Shown: positions 7,844 to 16,726 of the stretch, piece by piece
Layout of the letters: every line of letters begins with the position of its first letter
How positions within the stretch are numbered: the first letter of the stretch is position 1
Source: Bacteroidales bacterium UBA3297
Lineage (GTDB): Bacteria; Bacteroidota; Bacteroidia; Bacteroidales; Paludibacteraceae
Length of the DNA: 64,000 nt
Direction of reading: 5' to 3'
Assembly: GCA_002362105.1 (NCBI GenBank)
Contig: DETD01000020.1
Coordinates: 114,996-178,995 of the forward strand
The notes under the pieces: generated by a model
The model's input: only the letters and a program-made list of their open reading frames with translations
Databases searched by the model: none
Told to the model about the DNA's origin: nothing
Made by a program: the position numbers and the translations under genes

Positions 7844-8695
7844 ATGAACATATACATCCGAACCCCAAAGTTGAAAATTCAAAACTGTATAAGCACGTTA
7901 CTGAAGGTTCAACTGTTGTGCTTACTAACCATGTTGTTGCCATCGTGCAAAACGCCACAAAACATAACCTATTTTCAGGATTCCTATAACAATCAGACAA
8001 TTATAGACTCATCGAATGGAACAATAACCGTAAAACCAGGAGATAAGATAACCATAGTTGTATCGTCGAAGGATCCGCGTTTGTCGGAAATGTTCAACCT
8101 GCCAATTGCTGGTTACAGAGTCGGACAAGCGAATTTGCCGGGTGTAACAAACAGTACACAACAGATAAGTTGTTACTCTATTGACAGTGAAGGAAATATA
8201 GACTTTCCTGTTTTAGGGAAAATTGTCGTAGCAGGAAAAAAGCGTTCTGAAATCGCAGACTACATCAAACAGGAACTGATTAAAAATGAATACATCAGTG
8301 ACCCTGTCGTAACCGTCGAATTCTCAAACCTTTACGTATCAGTAATGGGTGAGGTAAACCGCCCCGGACGTTTTTTCATAGAAAACGACAGAATCACCCT
8401 TCTTGACGCGCTTAGCATGGCAGGCGATTTAACCATTTACGGCCAACGTGAAAACGTAACGGTAATCCGTGAGAAAGATGGCCAAAAAATATTCTATAAA
8501 GTAGACTTGACAAAAGCCAAAAAAGTCTACAACTCACCAGCCTATTATCTTCAGCAAAAAGACGTTATCTACGTAACCCCTAATAACACGCGCGCCCGTC
8601 AGAGCACAGTTAACGGAAACAACGTTCGAAGCACAACATTCTGGATGTCTTTAGCATCACTAGTTACTAGCGTTGCAGTATTGATTTATAAGTAA
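7844..8695 (+). CDS. Wza-like polysaccharide export outer-membrane lipoprotein
   Basis: The 283-residue protein has a signal region with a lipobox-like LLPSC, making Cys35 the likely lipidation site. The poly_export domain follows (TVKPGDKITIVVSSKD near 61-76 and DSEGNIDFPVLGKIVVAGK near 115-133), then an SLBB-type domain (VSVMGEVNRPGRF near 166-178). A hydrophobic segment close to the C-terminus (WMSLASLVTSVAVLIY) may cross the outer membrane. It would form the export channel for the polymer, working with the Wzc-like protein encoded 17 nt downstream. It is the first gene of the locus. Confidence 0.93.
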   Translation: MNIYIRTPKLKIQNCISTLLKVQLLCLLTMLLPSCKTPQNITYFQDSYNNQTIIDSSNGTITVKPGDKITIVVSSKDPRLSEMFNLPIAGYRVGQANLPGVTNSTQQISCYSIDSEGNIDFPVLGKIVVAGKKRSEIADYIKQELIKNEYISDPVVTVEFSNLYVSVMGEVNRPGRFFIENDRITLLDALSMAGDLTIYGQRENVTVIREKDGQKIFYKVDLTKAKKVYNSPAYYLQQKDVIYVTPNNTRARQSTVNGNNVRSTTFWMSLASLVTSVAVLIYK

Positions 8696-8712
8696 TAACA
8701 CATATAAAGTTT

Positions 8713-11064
8713 ATGGAGACTCAAACTGAAAAGGACCTAAGTTTGAAAAAATTTGATAATGGAGGACTACAACTAAAAGAGTTCATAGCTATATGTATAA
8801 GTAAATGGAAATGGATTGCCACATTTACTGTCGTATGCCTGTGTTTAGGAGTTATCTACTTGATTTCCAAGCAACCATTATATACACGTCAAGCCCAGAT
8901 ATTAATCAAGGAAAACAGCAATGGCAAAGGCAGTTTTGTAAACGATTTGGCAACTGTGTCTGATTTGGGCATGTTCAACCACGGAATAAACGTCAATAAC
9001 GAATTAACCTGCATTCAAAGTCCCGCATTGATTGCCGATGTAATCAAGCGTTTGAATTTGGATGTTGAATACCGTGTGAAAGGAAGGTTCGGCAAGAACA
9101 ACATCTATGGTTCCGTTTTACCCGTCCAAGTTCAGTTTAAAGAATTGGACGACAACGAAACGTGTTCGTTCAAGCTTTCGATAAAAGACATATCGACCTA
9201 CTATATCTCTGAACTGACTATTGGGGAAAAGGAATATCCAGGGGTATTGGAAGGCAAATTCTACACCAGCATCAAGTTTCCTAAAAACATAATCGTCAGA
9301 ATTACAAGGAATCCGGACTATATTATACCAACAGAAGATACAGAAGAAGCGACAAAGGAATACACCGAATTCTACATCGACAAACCCGCCTTCATAACAA
9401 CGGTAGAATCGTATACCGACAGGTTGAAGACCAACCTTGTCAACAAACAGACGACGATATTCAATCTGAGTTTTGACGACGTTTCGGCAGAACGCGCCGA
9501 GGTATTCCTTAACAAACTGATTGATGTTTATAACGAGAATTGGATAAAAGAAAAGAATGCCATAGCGACAAACACCAGTCAGTTCATCAACGAGCGTTTG
9601 AAACTTACCGAACAAGACTTGGGTTCGGTAGACAACAGCATAAGCGCTTATAAGAGTAAGAACCTGACCCCAGACTTGACTGAGGTGGCAAGACTACATT
9701 TGGACAAAGCCAGCGTTGCAAACGACAAAGTGGCCGAATACAGTACCCAGTTAAACATGGCTCTTTACATACGCAATTGCGTTGCAAAGAATAAGAAGAG
9801 GACACTATTGCCATCGGTCGATGCGCTGAAAAACAGCATGATAGCAAACAGCATAGACCAATATAACACGACTTTAATCCAACGTAACAGTCTGGCAGAG
9901 AACAGTAGTGCGAAAAACCCATTGGTAGTTGACTTAGACAACCAGCTCAACTCCATGGAGAAGAGCATTATTGAAAGCATCAACAACCAAATCAATGCTT
10001 TGAAGCAGCAGATTTCTGTATTAAAGAACACAGAAGCCAAAAGTACGGCGAAAGTGGCAAACAGCCCTACGCTTGCAAAACATCTGTTGTCGGTAGAACG
10101 CCAGCAGAAAGTGAAAGAAACGCTGTACCTGTATCTGCTTCAGAAACGTGAAGAGAATGAATTGGCGCGCGCCTACAGTGTGTACAACTCAAGAGTGATT
10201 ACCCCACCAACTGGAGGTCTGAAACCAACATCGCCAATCAAGAGGAATATTATTTTAGTATGCCTTATAATAGGTATACTGCTACCAATCGGTATCATTT
10301 ACCTGATTGAATTACTGAACACCCAGATTCGAGGGAAAAAGGACCTGGAATTGCTGAGTATTCCATTAATTGGACAAATACCACTCTTAAAGCACAAAAA
10401 GAAAGAGATAGTGGTAGAAGCAGACAACCGCAACAGCATTAACGAAGCATTCCGCATTGTCCGCACAAATATTGAAAGCAAAATAGGAAGCAAAGAAGGA
10501 TGCAAAGTACTTGCCGTAACTAGTGCCAACCTAGGCAGCGGTAAGACATTTACAAGCCTTAATACCGCAAAATCGCTGTCACTTTTAGGCTACAAGGTGG
10601 CAATAGTCGACATGGATTTAAGAAGAGCGACCCTAAGCAAGCTGTTCAGCCAAGCCAAACAAGGCTTAAGCTCTTACTTGAATGGAAAGGCTTCGAATGT
10701 GAAAGGCATGCTGGAACCTATAGACAACAACCCAGACCTACAGCTTCTGCCTGTAGGAGAACTACCCAACAACCCGAACGAGTTGTTGAGGGTTCCTAAG
10801 TTAAACCAGCTGCTGGGCGAACTTAAGGAAAGCTACGACTACATCATCCTCAACTGTCCGCCAGTAGAGATGATAGCAGACACCAGCATAATTGCCCCTC
10901 TAGCCGACTTAACAGTGTTCGTAGTACGGGTACGTATGTTCGACAAGAAAATGCTTCCAACGATTCAAGATTTTTACGACACCAATAAATATGGTTCCAT
11001 GGTGCTTCTATTAAATGCGACAATGCAGCATTTAAGGAGACGGAATCAATACGTCTACGGTTAA
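8713..11064 (+). CDS. Wzc-like polysaccharide co-polymerase / BY-kinase with altered Walker B motif
   Basis: The 783-residue protein is a fusion of a Wzz-type chain-length domain (first membrane segment about 35-53, long periplasmic coiled-coil region, second membrane segment about 512-532) with a cytoplasmic bacterial tyrosine-kinase domain. Walker A is SANLGSGKT with Lys611; Walker A' is VDMDLRR with Asp633 and Asp635. Walker B normally reads hhhDxP, but here it is IILNCPP with Asn714 in place of the aspartate. The C-terminal tyrosine cluster is reduced to NQYVYG, two tyrosines. It should control polymer length and export. Kinase activity may be impaired; I infer this from the motif only. 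Confidence 0.93.
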   Translation: METQTEKDLSLKKFDNGGLQLKEFIAICISKWKWIATFTVVCLCLGVIYLISKQPLYTRQAQILIKENSNGKGSFVNDLATVSDLGMFNHGINVNNELTCIQSPALIADVIKRLNLDVEYRVKGRFGKNNIYGSVLPVQVQFKELDDNETCSFKLSIKDISTYYISELTIGEKEYPGVLEGKFYTSIKFPKNIIVRITRNPDYIIPTEDTEEATKEYTEFYIDKPAFITTVESYTDRLKTNLVNKQTTIFNLSFDDVSAERAEVFLNKLIDVYNENWIKEKNAIATNTSQFINERLKLTEQDLGSVDNSISAYKSKNLTPDLTEVARLHLDKASVANDKVAEYSTQLNMALYIRNCVAKNKKRTLLPSVDALKNSMIANSIDQYNTTLIQRNSLAENSSAKNPLVVDLDNQLNSMEKSIIESINNQINALKQQISVLKNTEAKSTAKVANSPTLAKHLLSVERQQKVKETLYLYLLQKREENELARAYSVYNSRVITPPTGGLKPTSPIKRNIILVCLIIGILLPIGIIYLIELLNTQIRGKKDLELLSIPLIGQIPLLKHKKKEIVVEADNRNSINEAFRIVRTNIESKIGSKEGCKVLAVTSANLGSGKTFTSLNTAKSLSLLGYKVAIVDMDLRRATLSKLFSQAKQGLSSYLNGKASNVKGMLEPIDNNPDLQLLPVGELPNNPNELLRVPKLNQLLGELKESYDYIILNCPPVEMIADTSIIAPLADLTVFVVRVRMFDKKMLPTIQDFYDTNKYGSMVLLLNATMQHLRRRNQYVYG

Positions 11065-11131
11065 TCATTTAGCACTTTAAGAGTTTCTAGTAAAAAATCA
11101 AATAGTAAAACCAAGCGGAATAACAAGCCAA

Positions 11132-12415
11132 ATGGAACAAGATTACTATAGCATATTCATTTACATAGCACTATGGGTACTCGCATTTCTGGTATTGTCC
11201 AAGTTCTGTAGTTTTTGGTCAACAACCAAAGTTATAGTCTCGACCTATACTTTTTTTGCAGTGCTGGCCTATATGTTGATGGATAATCCATTCTTCCAAC
11301 CCAATTACCAAGGGTTAACCATTGCGCCGTTTGTCTACTTATTCCTGTTTATAATAGTGTCGATTACCCCCATAATAAAGTACGACACCACAAAACCGCA
11401 GACATTAATAAGCCCGTCACTGGGATCGATCAAATACTTCTTATTAATATATATATTGGTAAGCATCATTGTATTGCCACAAAGTTTCACCAATATACAG
11501 GAAGGTTTGACCCGTTTGATGAGCGACAGTACGGCAGGAGCGGAAATGTATGCGGAAACGCACGAGCACGAGGCAGTATACCACTCCCCTATTTTCGGCG
11601 CATTTTCAGCATTTCATAACTGCTTTTTCGAAACATTCGTATTTCTGACCTTTTTGATGTATTGTTCCTCACAGATATCAAAATGGTACTTCATTGTGTT
11701 ATCGACCATCATTCTTTTCGAACTGCTGGCACCAATAGCCTCAGGTTTGAGAACGATGACCATTATGAAAGTGTTCACAATGTTGGCAGCAGTGACCTTT
11801 TTCTATCCATTTTGGAAAAAGAACATAAAACACTTCTTCCAGAAAATATGTTTCGTTGTGCTAGGCATTACAATGATTCCATTCCTGGCCCTGACCATAA
11901 GCCGTTTCGGAGAACGAGACGCAGGAACATCGGGAGAAATAATAAGGTATGCAGGCGAAGCACCCCTGAACTTCAACATCTACTGCTACGGGACAGAACT
12001 TACCCGAGATGGCGACAGGACCTGCAACATGTTTAAACGATGGTTAGGATACAGCAACGTGCCAGAAGATGTGAACGAAACAAGAATAGTACATTCGGCA
12101 ATGGAAATTGGAGACGATGTATTTTCAACCCACGTGGGCGACTTTGTACTTGATTTCGGACTAGTCACCCCATTTGTAGCCCTAATAGTACTGACACTGA
12201 TCTTCCTCTTCGCAACACATACCAACAAAACAAAAGTATACAGCCACCAAGTGTTCTTACTGTATCTTATCACTTGTGTGACCCTGCAAGGGTCGATGTA
12301 TTTATTCTATTATTCGTTTAAGGAAAACTACACGATAGTAAGTTTTCTAATAGCATACATATTCCTAATAATTGTTGAAAACACGTCCAAACCAATTTGT
12401 TTCAATCGCCAATAA
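11132..12415 (+). CDS. Putative Wzy-type oligosaccharide repeat-unit polymerase
   Basis: The 427-residue protein is a multi-pass membrane protein with about ten to twelve hydrophobic segments. A long non-membrane loop in the second half (about 245-340) contains SRFGERD, YAGEAPLNFNIYCYG and GDRT, a pattern typical of Bacteroidetes Wzy-like polymerases, which otherwise share little sequence. It sits between the Wzc-like and Wzx genes, exactly where a polymerase is expected, and no other gene in the locus fits this role. Wzy joins lipid-linked repeat units on the periplasmic side of the inner membrane. An O-antigen ligase is the alternative. Confidence 0.75.
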   Translation: MEQDYYSIFIYIALWVLAFLVLSKFCSFWSTTKVIVSTYTFFAVLAYMLMDNPFFQPNYQGLTIAPFVYLFLFIIVSITPIIKYDTTKPQTLISPSLGSIKYFLLIYILVSIIVLPQSFTNIQEGLTRLMSDSTAGAEMYAETHEHEAVYHSPIFGAFSAFHNCFFETFVFLTFLMYCSSQISKWYFIVLSTIILFELLAPIASGLRTMTIMKVFTMLAAVTFFYPFWKKNIKHFFQKICFVVLGITMIPFLALTISRFGERDAGTSGEIIRYAGEAPLNFNIYCYGTELTRDGDRTCNMFKRWLGYSNVPEDVNETRIVHSAMEIGDDVFSTHVGDFVLDFGLVTPFVALIVLTLIFLFATHTNKTKVYSHQVFLLYLITCVTLQGSMYLFYYSFKENYTIVSFLIAYIFLIIVENTSKPICFNRQ

Positions 12416-12427
12416 CTTCAAAAAAGA

Positions 12428-13867
12428 ATGTCATCAAGCATAAAGAAAAACTTCTTCTACAGTTCATTACTAACCACGGCCAATTATATTTTCCCTTTAT
12501 TGACATTCCCTTACGTAACACGCGTACTAGGAGTGACAAATTTAGGCGTATGCGGTTACGTAGACAGCATTGTGAATTACTTTATCCTCTTCGCAATGTT
12601 GGGCGTTAATATTGTAGGAATCCGTGCGGTAGCAGAGAAAAGAAACTCAAGACAAGAACTGACAGAGATATTCTCTTCGTTACTGTCGTTCAACCTGATT
12701 ACAACCCTCCTTATGATGGTGGCCCTGATAGCGGCAACCCTGTTGCTACCCAAACTGGCACCGTATCGGGAATACCTGTTCATAGGCGTATTCAAGATAA
12801 TTAGTACCACCCTGTTAGCAGAATGGTTTTACAAAGGACTAGAAGACTTCAAGTACATCACCATCCGCACAATGGTGGTGAAAATGGTATATGTGATAGG
12901 GATATTCGTATTTGTAAGGACAAAAGACGACACCATCACCTATTACCTGCTAACGATGCTGATGATAGCCGTAAATTCAGTGTTCAACATCGTCCACACC
13001 AAAAACTACGCAGACTTCTCATTAGCAAAAGTGCGTATTGCACCCTACTGGAAACCAATGCTTATTTATGGGTTCTACTTCTTCATTACGTCGATGTACA
13101 CCTCCTTCAACATCACCTACTTGGGTTGGACCTGCTCAGATGAAGAAGTCGGATACTACACAACCGCAACAAAGCTATTCTTTATCATCATAGCCTTATT
13201 CACCGCATTCACAGGGGTAATGATGCCAAGAATGACCAACTTGCTGGCAGAAGGGAAGTTTTCAGAATTTAAGATGTACCTATCAAAGTCGCAAGGCCTT
13301 CTGTTCACTTTCGCAGTTCCCATAATACTGCTAATCACCATCTATGCGCCACAAATAGTGTTGATACTGGCAGGAGAAGGCTATGAAGGTGCCATATTAC
13401 CCACAATAATTATAACCCCATTGATTATTGTCATCGGGTTAGAACAGATACTAGTATTGCAGACCCTGAATCCGTTGAAAAAAGACAAAGAGATCATCAT
13501 CAATTCAACAATAGGAGCTCTGGTTGGGTTGGGGCTAAACATACTGTTAGTAAAGGAACTAAAAAGCACGGGTTCAGCCATTGCATGGCTAGCTTCAGAA
13601 ATAGTCATCCTGATAAGTTCGCAGTATTGGGTTACAAAATACTATTCAATGAAATTTCCATTCAAGAAATTACTGAATAATATACTTTACAACATACCAC
13701 TAGTAACCCTCCTACTTCTGATGGACAATGTTCTTGAATTAAATGCCTGGATAATGATGCTGATAACGGGCACATTAACACTTTTATATACACTAGCGCT
13801 ACAACTTTATCTGAAAAATGAATTTGTAGTAGCTATTTGCAAAAAAATCGGTCGGAAAAATGGATAA
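12428..13867 (+). CDS. Wzx-type lipid-linked oligosaccharide flippase
   Basis: The 479-residue protein has about 12-14 membrane segments and belongs to the MOP/polysaccharide-transport superfamily. The start (KKNFFYSSLLTTANYIFPLLTFPYVTRVLG, read in two parts around residues 6-35) is the hallmark of Wzx/RfbX flippases. It would move undecaprenyl-pyrophosphate-linked repeat units to the periplasm for the polymerase encoded just upstream. The gene begins 12 nt after that polymerase gene, and its last 8 nt overlap the next glycosyltransferase, so the genes are almost certainly co-transcribed. Confidence 0.93.
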   Translation: MSSSIKKNFFYSSLLTTANYIFPLLTFPYVTRVLGVTNLGVCGYVDSIVNYFILFAMLGVNIVGIRAVAEKRNSRQELTEIFSSLLSFNLITTLLMMVALIAATLLLPKLAPYREYLFIGVFKIISTTLLAEWFYKGLEDFKYITIRTMVVKMVYVIGIFVFVRTKDDTITYYLLTMLMIAVNSVFNIVHTKNYADFSLAKVRIAPYWKPMLIYGFYFFITSMYTSFNITYLGWTCSDEEVGYYTTATKLFFIIIALFTAFTGVMMPRMTNLLAEGKFSEFKMYLSKSQGLLFTFAVPIILLITIYAPQIVLILAGEGYEGAILPTIIITPLIIVIGLEQILVLQTLNPLKKDKEIIINSTIGALVGLGLNILLVKELKSTGSAIAWLASEIVILISSQYWVTKYYSMKFPFKKLLNNILYNIPLVTLLLLMDNVLELNAWIMMLITGTLTLLYTLALQLYLKNEFVVAICKKIGRKNG

Positions 13868-14726
13868 AGTCTCAATTGCGATAGCCACTTATAACGGAGC
13901 AAAGGCTTTGCGAGAACAATTAGACAGCCTTTACAACCAAACAGTACAGCCAGACGAGATTTTCGTCTCGGACGACTGTTCAAACGACGGTACAGTGGAG
14001 ATTCTTGAGGAATACCACCGTACAAAAGGGCTTAAATATACGGTCAACGAACATAATTTAGGATTCAACAAAAACTTCGAGAACGCATTGAAGAACACGA
14101 CAGGCGAATTCATTATGATTTGCGACCAAGATGACATCTGGATGCCCGAAAAAGTGGAAGTGCTGCTAAAAGCCATAAAAAAGCACGACTGTACAAAACC
14201 CGTGCTGGTCACCTCCACCACAAAAGACTATATGGACGGGAAGGTCATCAGAGACAATACAAGACCCAGAATGTCGTGGCTACAAATGCTATACGGCAAC
14301 AACACCCAAGGGTGCTGCACAATACTAAACCGTGTTCTGCTTAACAAAGCACTGCCGATAGACGTTCCCAAAGGGTCGTTGTATGACGGATATTTAGGCA
14401 TGATAGCAGGAATGACCGGAGAATGGGAAAACATAGGAACACCATTAATGTATTACCGACACCATGCAAACAACGTTATAGCAAACAACGACAAACGAAC
14501 AGATCAGTACCCAAACATATTTGCGGCAGACCGCTTTTTGCTTATGGATGCCATAGAGGCCAAATACGGCAAAGACTTCATACCGGAACGACGTAAAGTG
14601 TTTGAAAAGGTTAAGAAATTAGGACTAAAAAAGAGCAAACTATCGAGAATAACCGCAACCATAGGACTTGTTGAAGTTCCATTTATCACACGCATGAAGT
14701 GCATTGTAAAAATTTGCCTTCAGTAA
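13860..14726 (+). CDS. Glycosyltransferase family 2 (rhamnosyltransferase-like)
   Basis: The 288-residue protein has a GT-A fold start, VSIAIATYNGAKALREQLDSL at residues 4-24, followed by SDDCSNDGT near 39-47 and the metal-binding motif CDQDD near 86-90. The pattern DQDDIWMPEKVE is common in GT2 enzymes annotated as rhamnosyl- or galactosyltransferases in O-antigen loci. It would add a sugar to the growing lipid-linked repeat at the cytoplasmic face. Donor and linkage cannot be predicted. Its start overlaps the flippase gene by 8 nt. Confidence 0.9.
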   Translation: MDKVSIAIATYNGAKALREQLDSLYNQTVQPDEIFVSDDCSNDGTVEILEEYHRTKGLKYTVNEHNLGFNKNFENALKNTTGEFIMICDQDDIWMPEKVEVLLKAIKKHDCTKPVLVTSTTKDYMDGKVIRDNTRPRMSWLQMLYGNNTQGCCTILNRVLLNKALPIDVPKGSLYDGYLGMIAGMTGEWENIGTPLMYYRHHANNVIANNDKRTDQYPNIFAADRFLLMDAIEAKYGKDFIPERRKVFEKVKKLGLKKSKLSRITATIGLVEVPFITRMKCIVKICLQ

Positions 14727-14740
14727 AAGACTTAAAGAAT

Positions 14741-15823
14741 ATGAGAATACTACAAATTATGCCCGAATTCGGACTGGCCGGAGCAGAACGTATGGCAGAG
14801 AACCTAACACTCAGCCAAATAAAAGCCGGGCACACAGTGAAAGTTGTAAGTTTCTACGACTATCATTCTGCAATTACTGACAATTTGGAGAGCAAAGGGG
14901 TTGAAATCATATACCTTAATAAAAAAGGAGGTGTTGACCTGTCAGTTATAGGAAGGTTAAAGAATGTGATAGAATCATATTCACCAGACGTTATACACAC
15001 ACACCGCTATATACTGTTTTATACCTTATTGGCACGCAAACGGACCTCTGTCAAAGCACCAATAGTGCATACCGTACATAACGAGGCAAAGAAAGAGTTG
15101 AATTTCGCATATAGGAAAATCAACAACCTGCTGTTCCTAATTTCAAAATGCTACCCAGTAGCACTGACAAAAGAAATAAAGGAAACCATTATTGACGAAT
15201 ATGTGGGGATAAAAGACCTTCCTATAATCATGAACGGTGTGAATACCGACAATGTCCAGCCAATTAAAACCGATTATAAGGTACCCCAGGAGACATTCAA
15301 CATCCTTCATGTAGGAAGATTTGCAGAAGCCAAAAACCACGAGACGATAATCGACGCATTTGCAGAATTCCACCAACGTCACCAGAAAGCGACGTTGACC
15401 TTTTTTGGCGAAGGTGTGAAGTTTGAGAGCGTCAAGGAAAAAGTAAAACGCGACAAGCTAACAGACTGCATTTTCTTTAAAGGAGTTGATGGGAAAGTAA
15501 CAAGCCATTTTCATGAATATGACGTATTCATCTTACCGTCGCTGTTCGAAGGTATGCCGATAACCATAATAGAAGCCATGGCCGCAGGCATGCCGATAAT
15601 AGCCTCAAACGTGGGCGGCATACCCGACATTATAACAAACGGGAAGAACGGAATACTGATAAAGCCAGAAAAAGAAGAGATAGTTGAGGCGTTGAACAAA
15701 CTAGCTTGCAATGAAGAGTTGAGAAAGCGGCTCGGAGAAGCCGCACTAGAGAGTTCGAAACTATACACGTCTGACCAAATGGCAAAGGAATACGTAAATT
15801 ACTACCAAACATTAATTAAATAA
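14741..15823 (+). CDS. Glycosyltransferase family 4
   Basis: I place the start at the ATG at 14741 (MRILQIMPEFGLAGAERM), 14 nt after the previous stop; an upstream ATG at 14699 would add 14 residues unlike the family and overlap the preceding gene. The protein then has 360 residues with two Rossmann domains (GT-B). The first contains the acceptor-side loop GLAGAERM, and the second contains HVGRFAEAKNHE and the donor-binding EX7E region, LPSLFEGMPITIIEAMAAG. It is a retaining transferase acting on the repeat unit in the cytoplasm. Confidence 0.92.
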   Translation: MRILQIMPEFGLAGAERMAENLTLSQIKAGHTVKVVSFYDYHSAITDNLESKGVEIIYLNKKGGVDLSVIGRLKNVIESYSPDVIHTHRYILFYTLLARKRTSVKAPIVHTVHNEAKKELNFAYRKINNLLFLISKCYPVALTKEIKETIIDEYVGIKDLPIIMNGVNTDNVQPIKTDYKVPQETFNILHVGRFAEAKNHETIIDAFAEFHQRHQKATLTFFGEGVKFESVKEKVKRDKLTDCIFFKGVDGKVTSHFHEYDVFILPSLFEGMPITIIEAMAAGMPIIASNVGGIPDIITNGKNGILIKPEKEEIVEALNKLACNEELRKRLGEAALESSKLYTSDQMAKEYVNYYQTLIK

Positions 15824-15831
15824 TACACGTT

Positions 15832-16725
15832 ATGGCAATATCACTCTATAGAATTAGGAAGTGGACCAAAATGATTATGGGGAGAAGCAATCTGCATGTA
15901 TGCCAAGACGAAGGCAAATGCTATTCAGTAGAGGCCATTAAAGGTTATTACAACAATTTGACGGAAAAAGTCACCCTTTATGGAGTTGCCCACGGAACTA
16001 TACCACTCTACCCCAATGAAAAAGGAGAGATGGTAGAGTTCGCAATAGGTATATTCCAATACGGGCTGGCCTGCTACGACTTGTATTTAATGAAACACGA
16101 TGAAACGTTTCTGCAAGACGCCCAATGCTGTGGCGAATGGGCGTTAAGTCACCAGCACCCGGACGGTAGCTGGGATTGCTTCGGAGAAGGCGTATATTCT
16201 TCTATGGCGCAGGGAGAAGCCATCTCCTTATTAACAAGACTATACACATCGACACAAGACGAAAAGTATTTGGCCCCCATCAGGAAAGCTAAAGACTTTT
16301 TGCTGAAGCCTATAGAAGAAGGTGGCGTTGCAAAACAAAGTGGTGAAGACCTGATGTTACTAGAATATGTAGACAAGCCACTCGTTTTGAACGGATGGAT
16401 ATTCTCGTTGTGGGGTTTGCTTGACTATTGCAAGCTATTTCCTGAAGATGCGGAAAGCAAACAACAATACGAGCAATCGCTTACCGCAATGGTCAAGAAA
16501 CTACCAGAATATGACAACGGTTACTGGAGCCTATACAATAATGAAGGCATGATGGCATCGCCCTTCTACCACCATTTGCACATTAACCAACTCCGCGCAA
16601 TGTACGCACTGACGCATAGGGAAGAATTTAAAAATTTTGCCGAAAAGTGGGAAAAGTACGGCGAATCGTGGTGGAACAGAAAGAAGGCGTTCATTTTGAA
16701 GGCAATACAGAAAATAATGGATTAA
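15832..16725 (+). CDS. D-glucuronyl C5-epimerase C-terminal-domain family protein
   Basis: The 297-residue protein resembles the C-terminal (alpha/alpha)-toroid domain of heparan sulfate glucuronyl C5-epimerase (C5-epim_C family). Matching landmarks in order are: YSSMAQGEAISLLTRLY near 122-138, the VLNGW-x-x-SLWGL segment at 185-196, a LPEYDNGYWSLY stretch near 224-235, and the block HHLHINQL with HINQL at 250-254. In the animal enzyme the equivalent blocks read SMAQGQAM, FVLNGF and THINQL. No signal peptide is seen. A role in modifying or recognising a uronic-acid-containing polymer is inferred; catalytic activity is not proven. It lies between two glycosyltransferase genes with gaps of 8 nt and 1 nt. 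Confidence 0.8.
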   Translation: MAISLYRIRKWTKMIMGRSNLHVCQDEGKCYSVEAIKGYYNNLTEKVTLYGVAHGTIPLYPNEKGEMVEFAIGIFQYGLACYDLYLMKHDETFLQDAQCCGEWALSHQHPDGSWDCFGEGVYSSMAQGEAISLLTRLYTSTQDEKYLAPIRKAKDFLLKPIEEGGVAKQSGEDLMLLEYVDKPLVLNGWIFSLWGLLDYCKLFPEDAESKQQYEQSLTAMVKKLPEYDNGYWSLYNNEGMMASPFYHHLHINQLRAMYALTHREEFKNFAEKWEKYGESWWNRKKAFILKAIQKIMD

Positions 16726-16726
16726 A

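Noticed and set aside
14699..14740. Upstream ATG for the glycosyltransferase 4 gene
   Set aside because: The extra 14 residues overlap the preceding gene and do not resemble the family; the ATG at 14741 starts the Rossmann fold.
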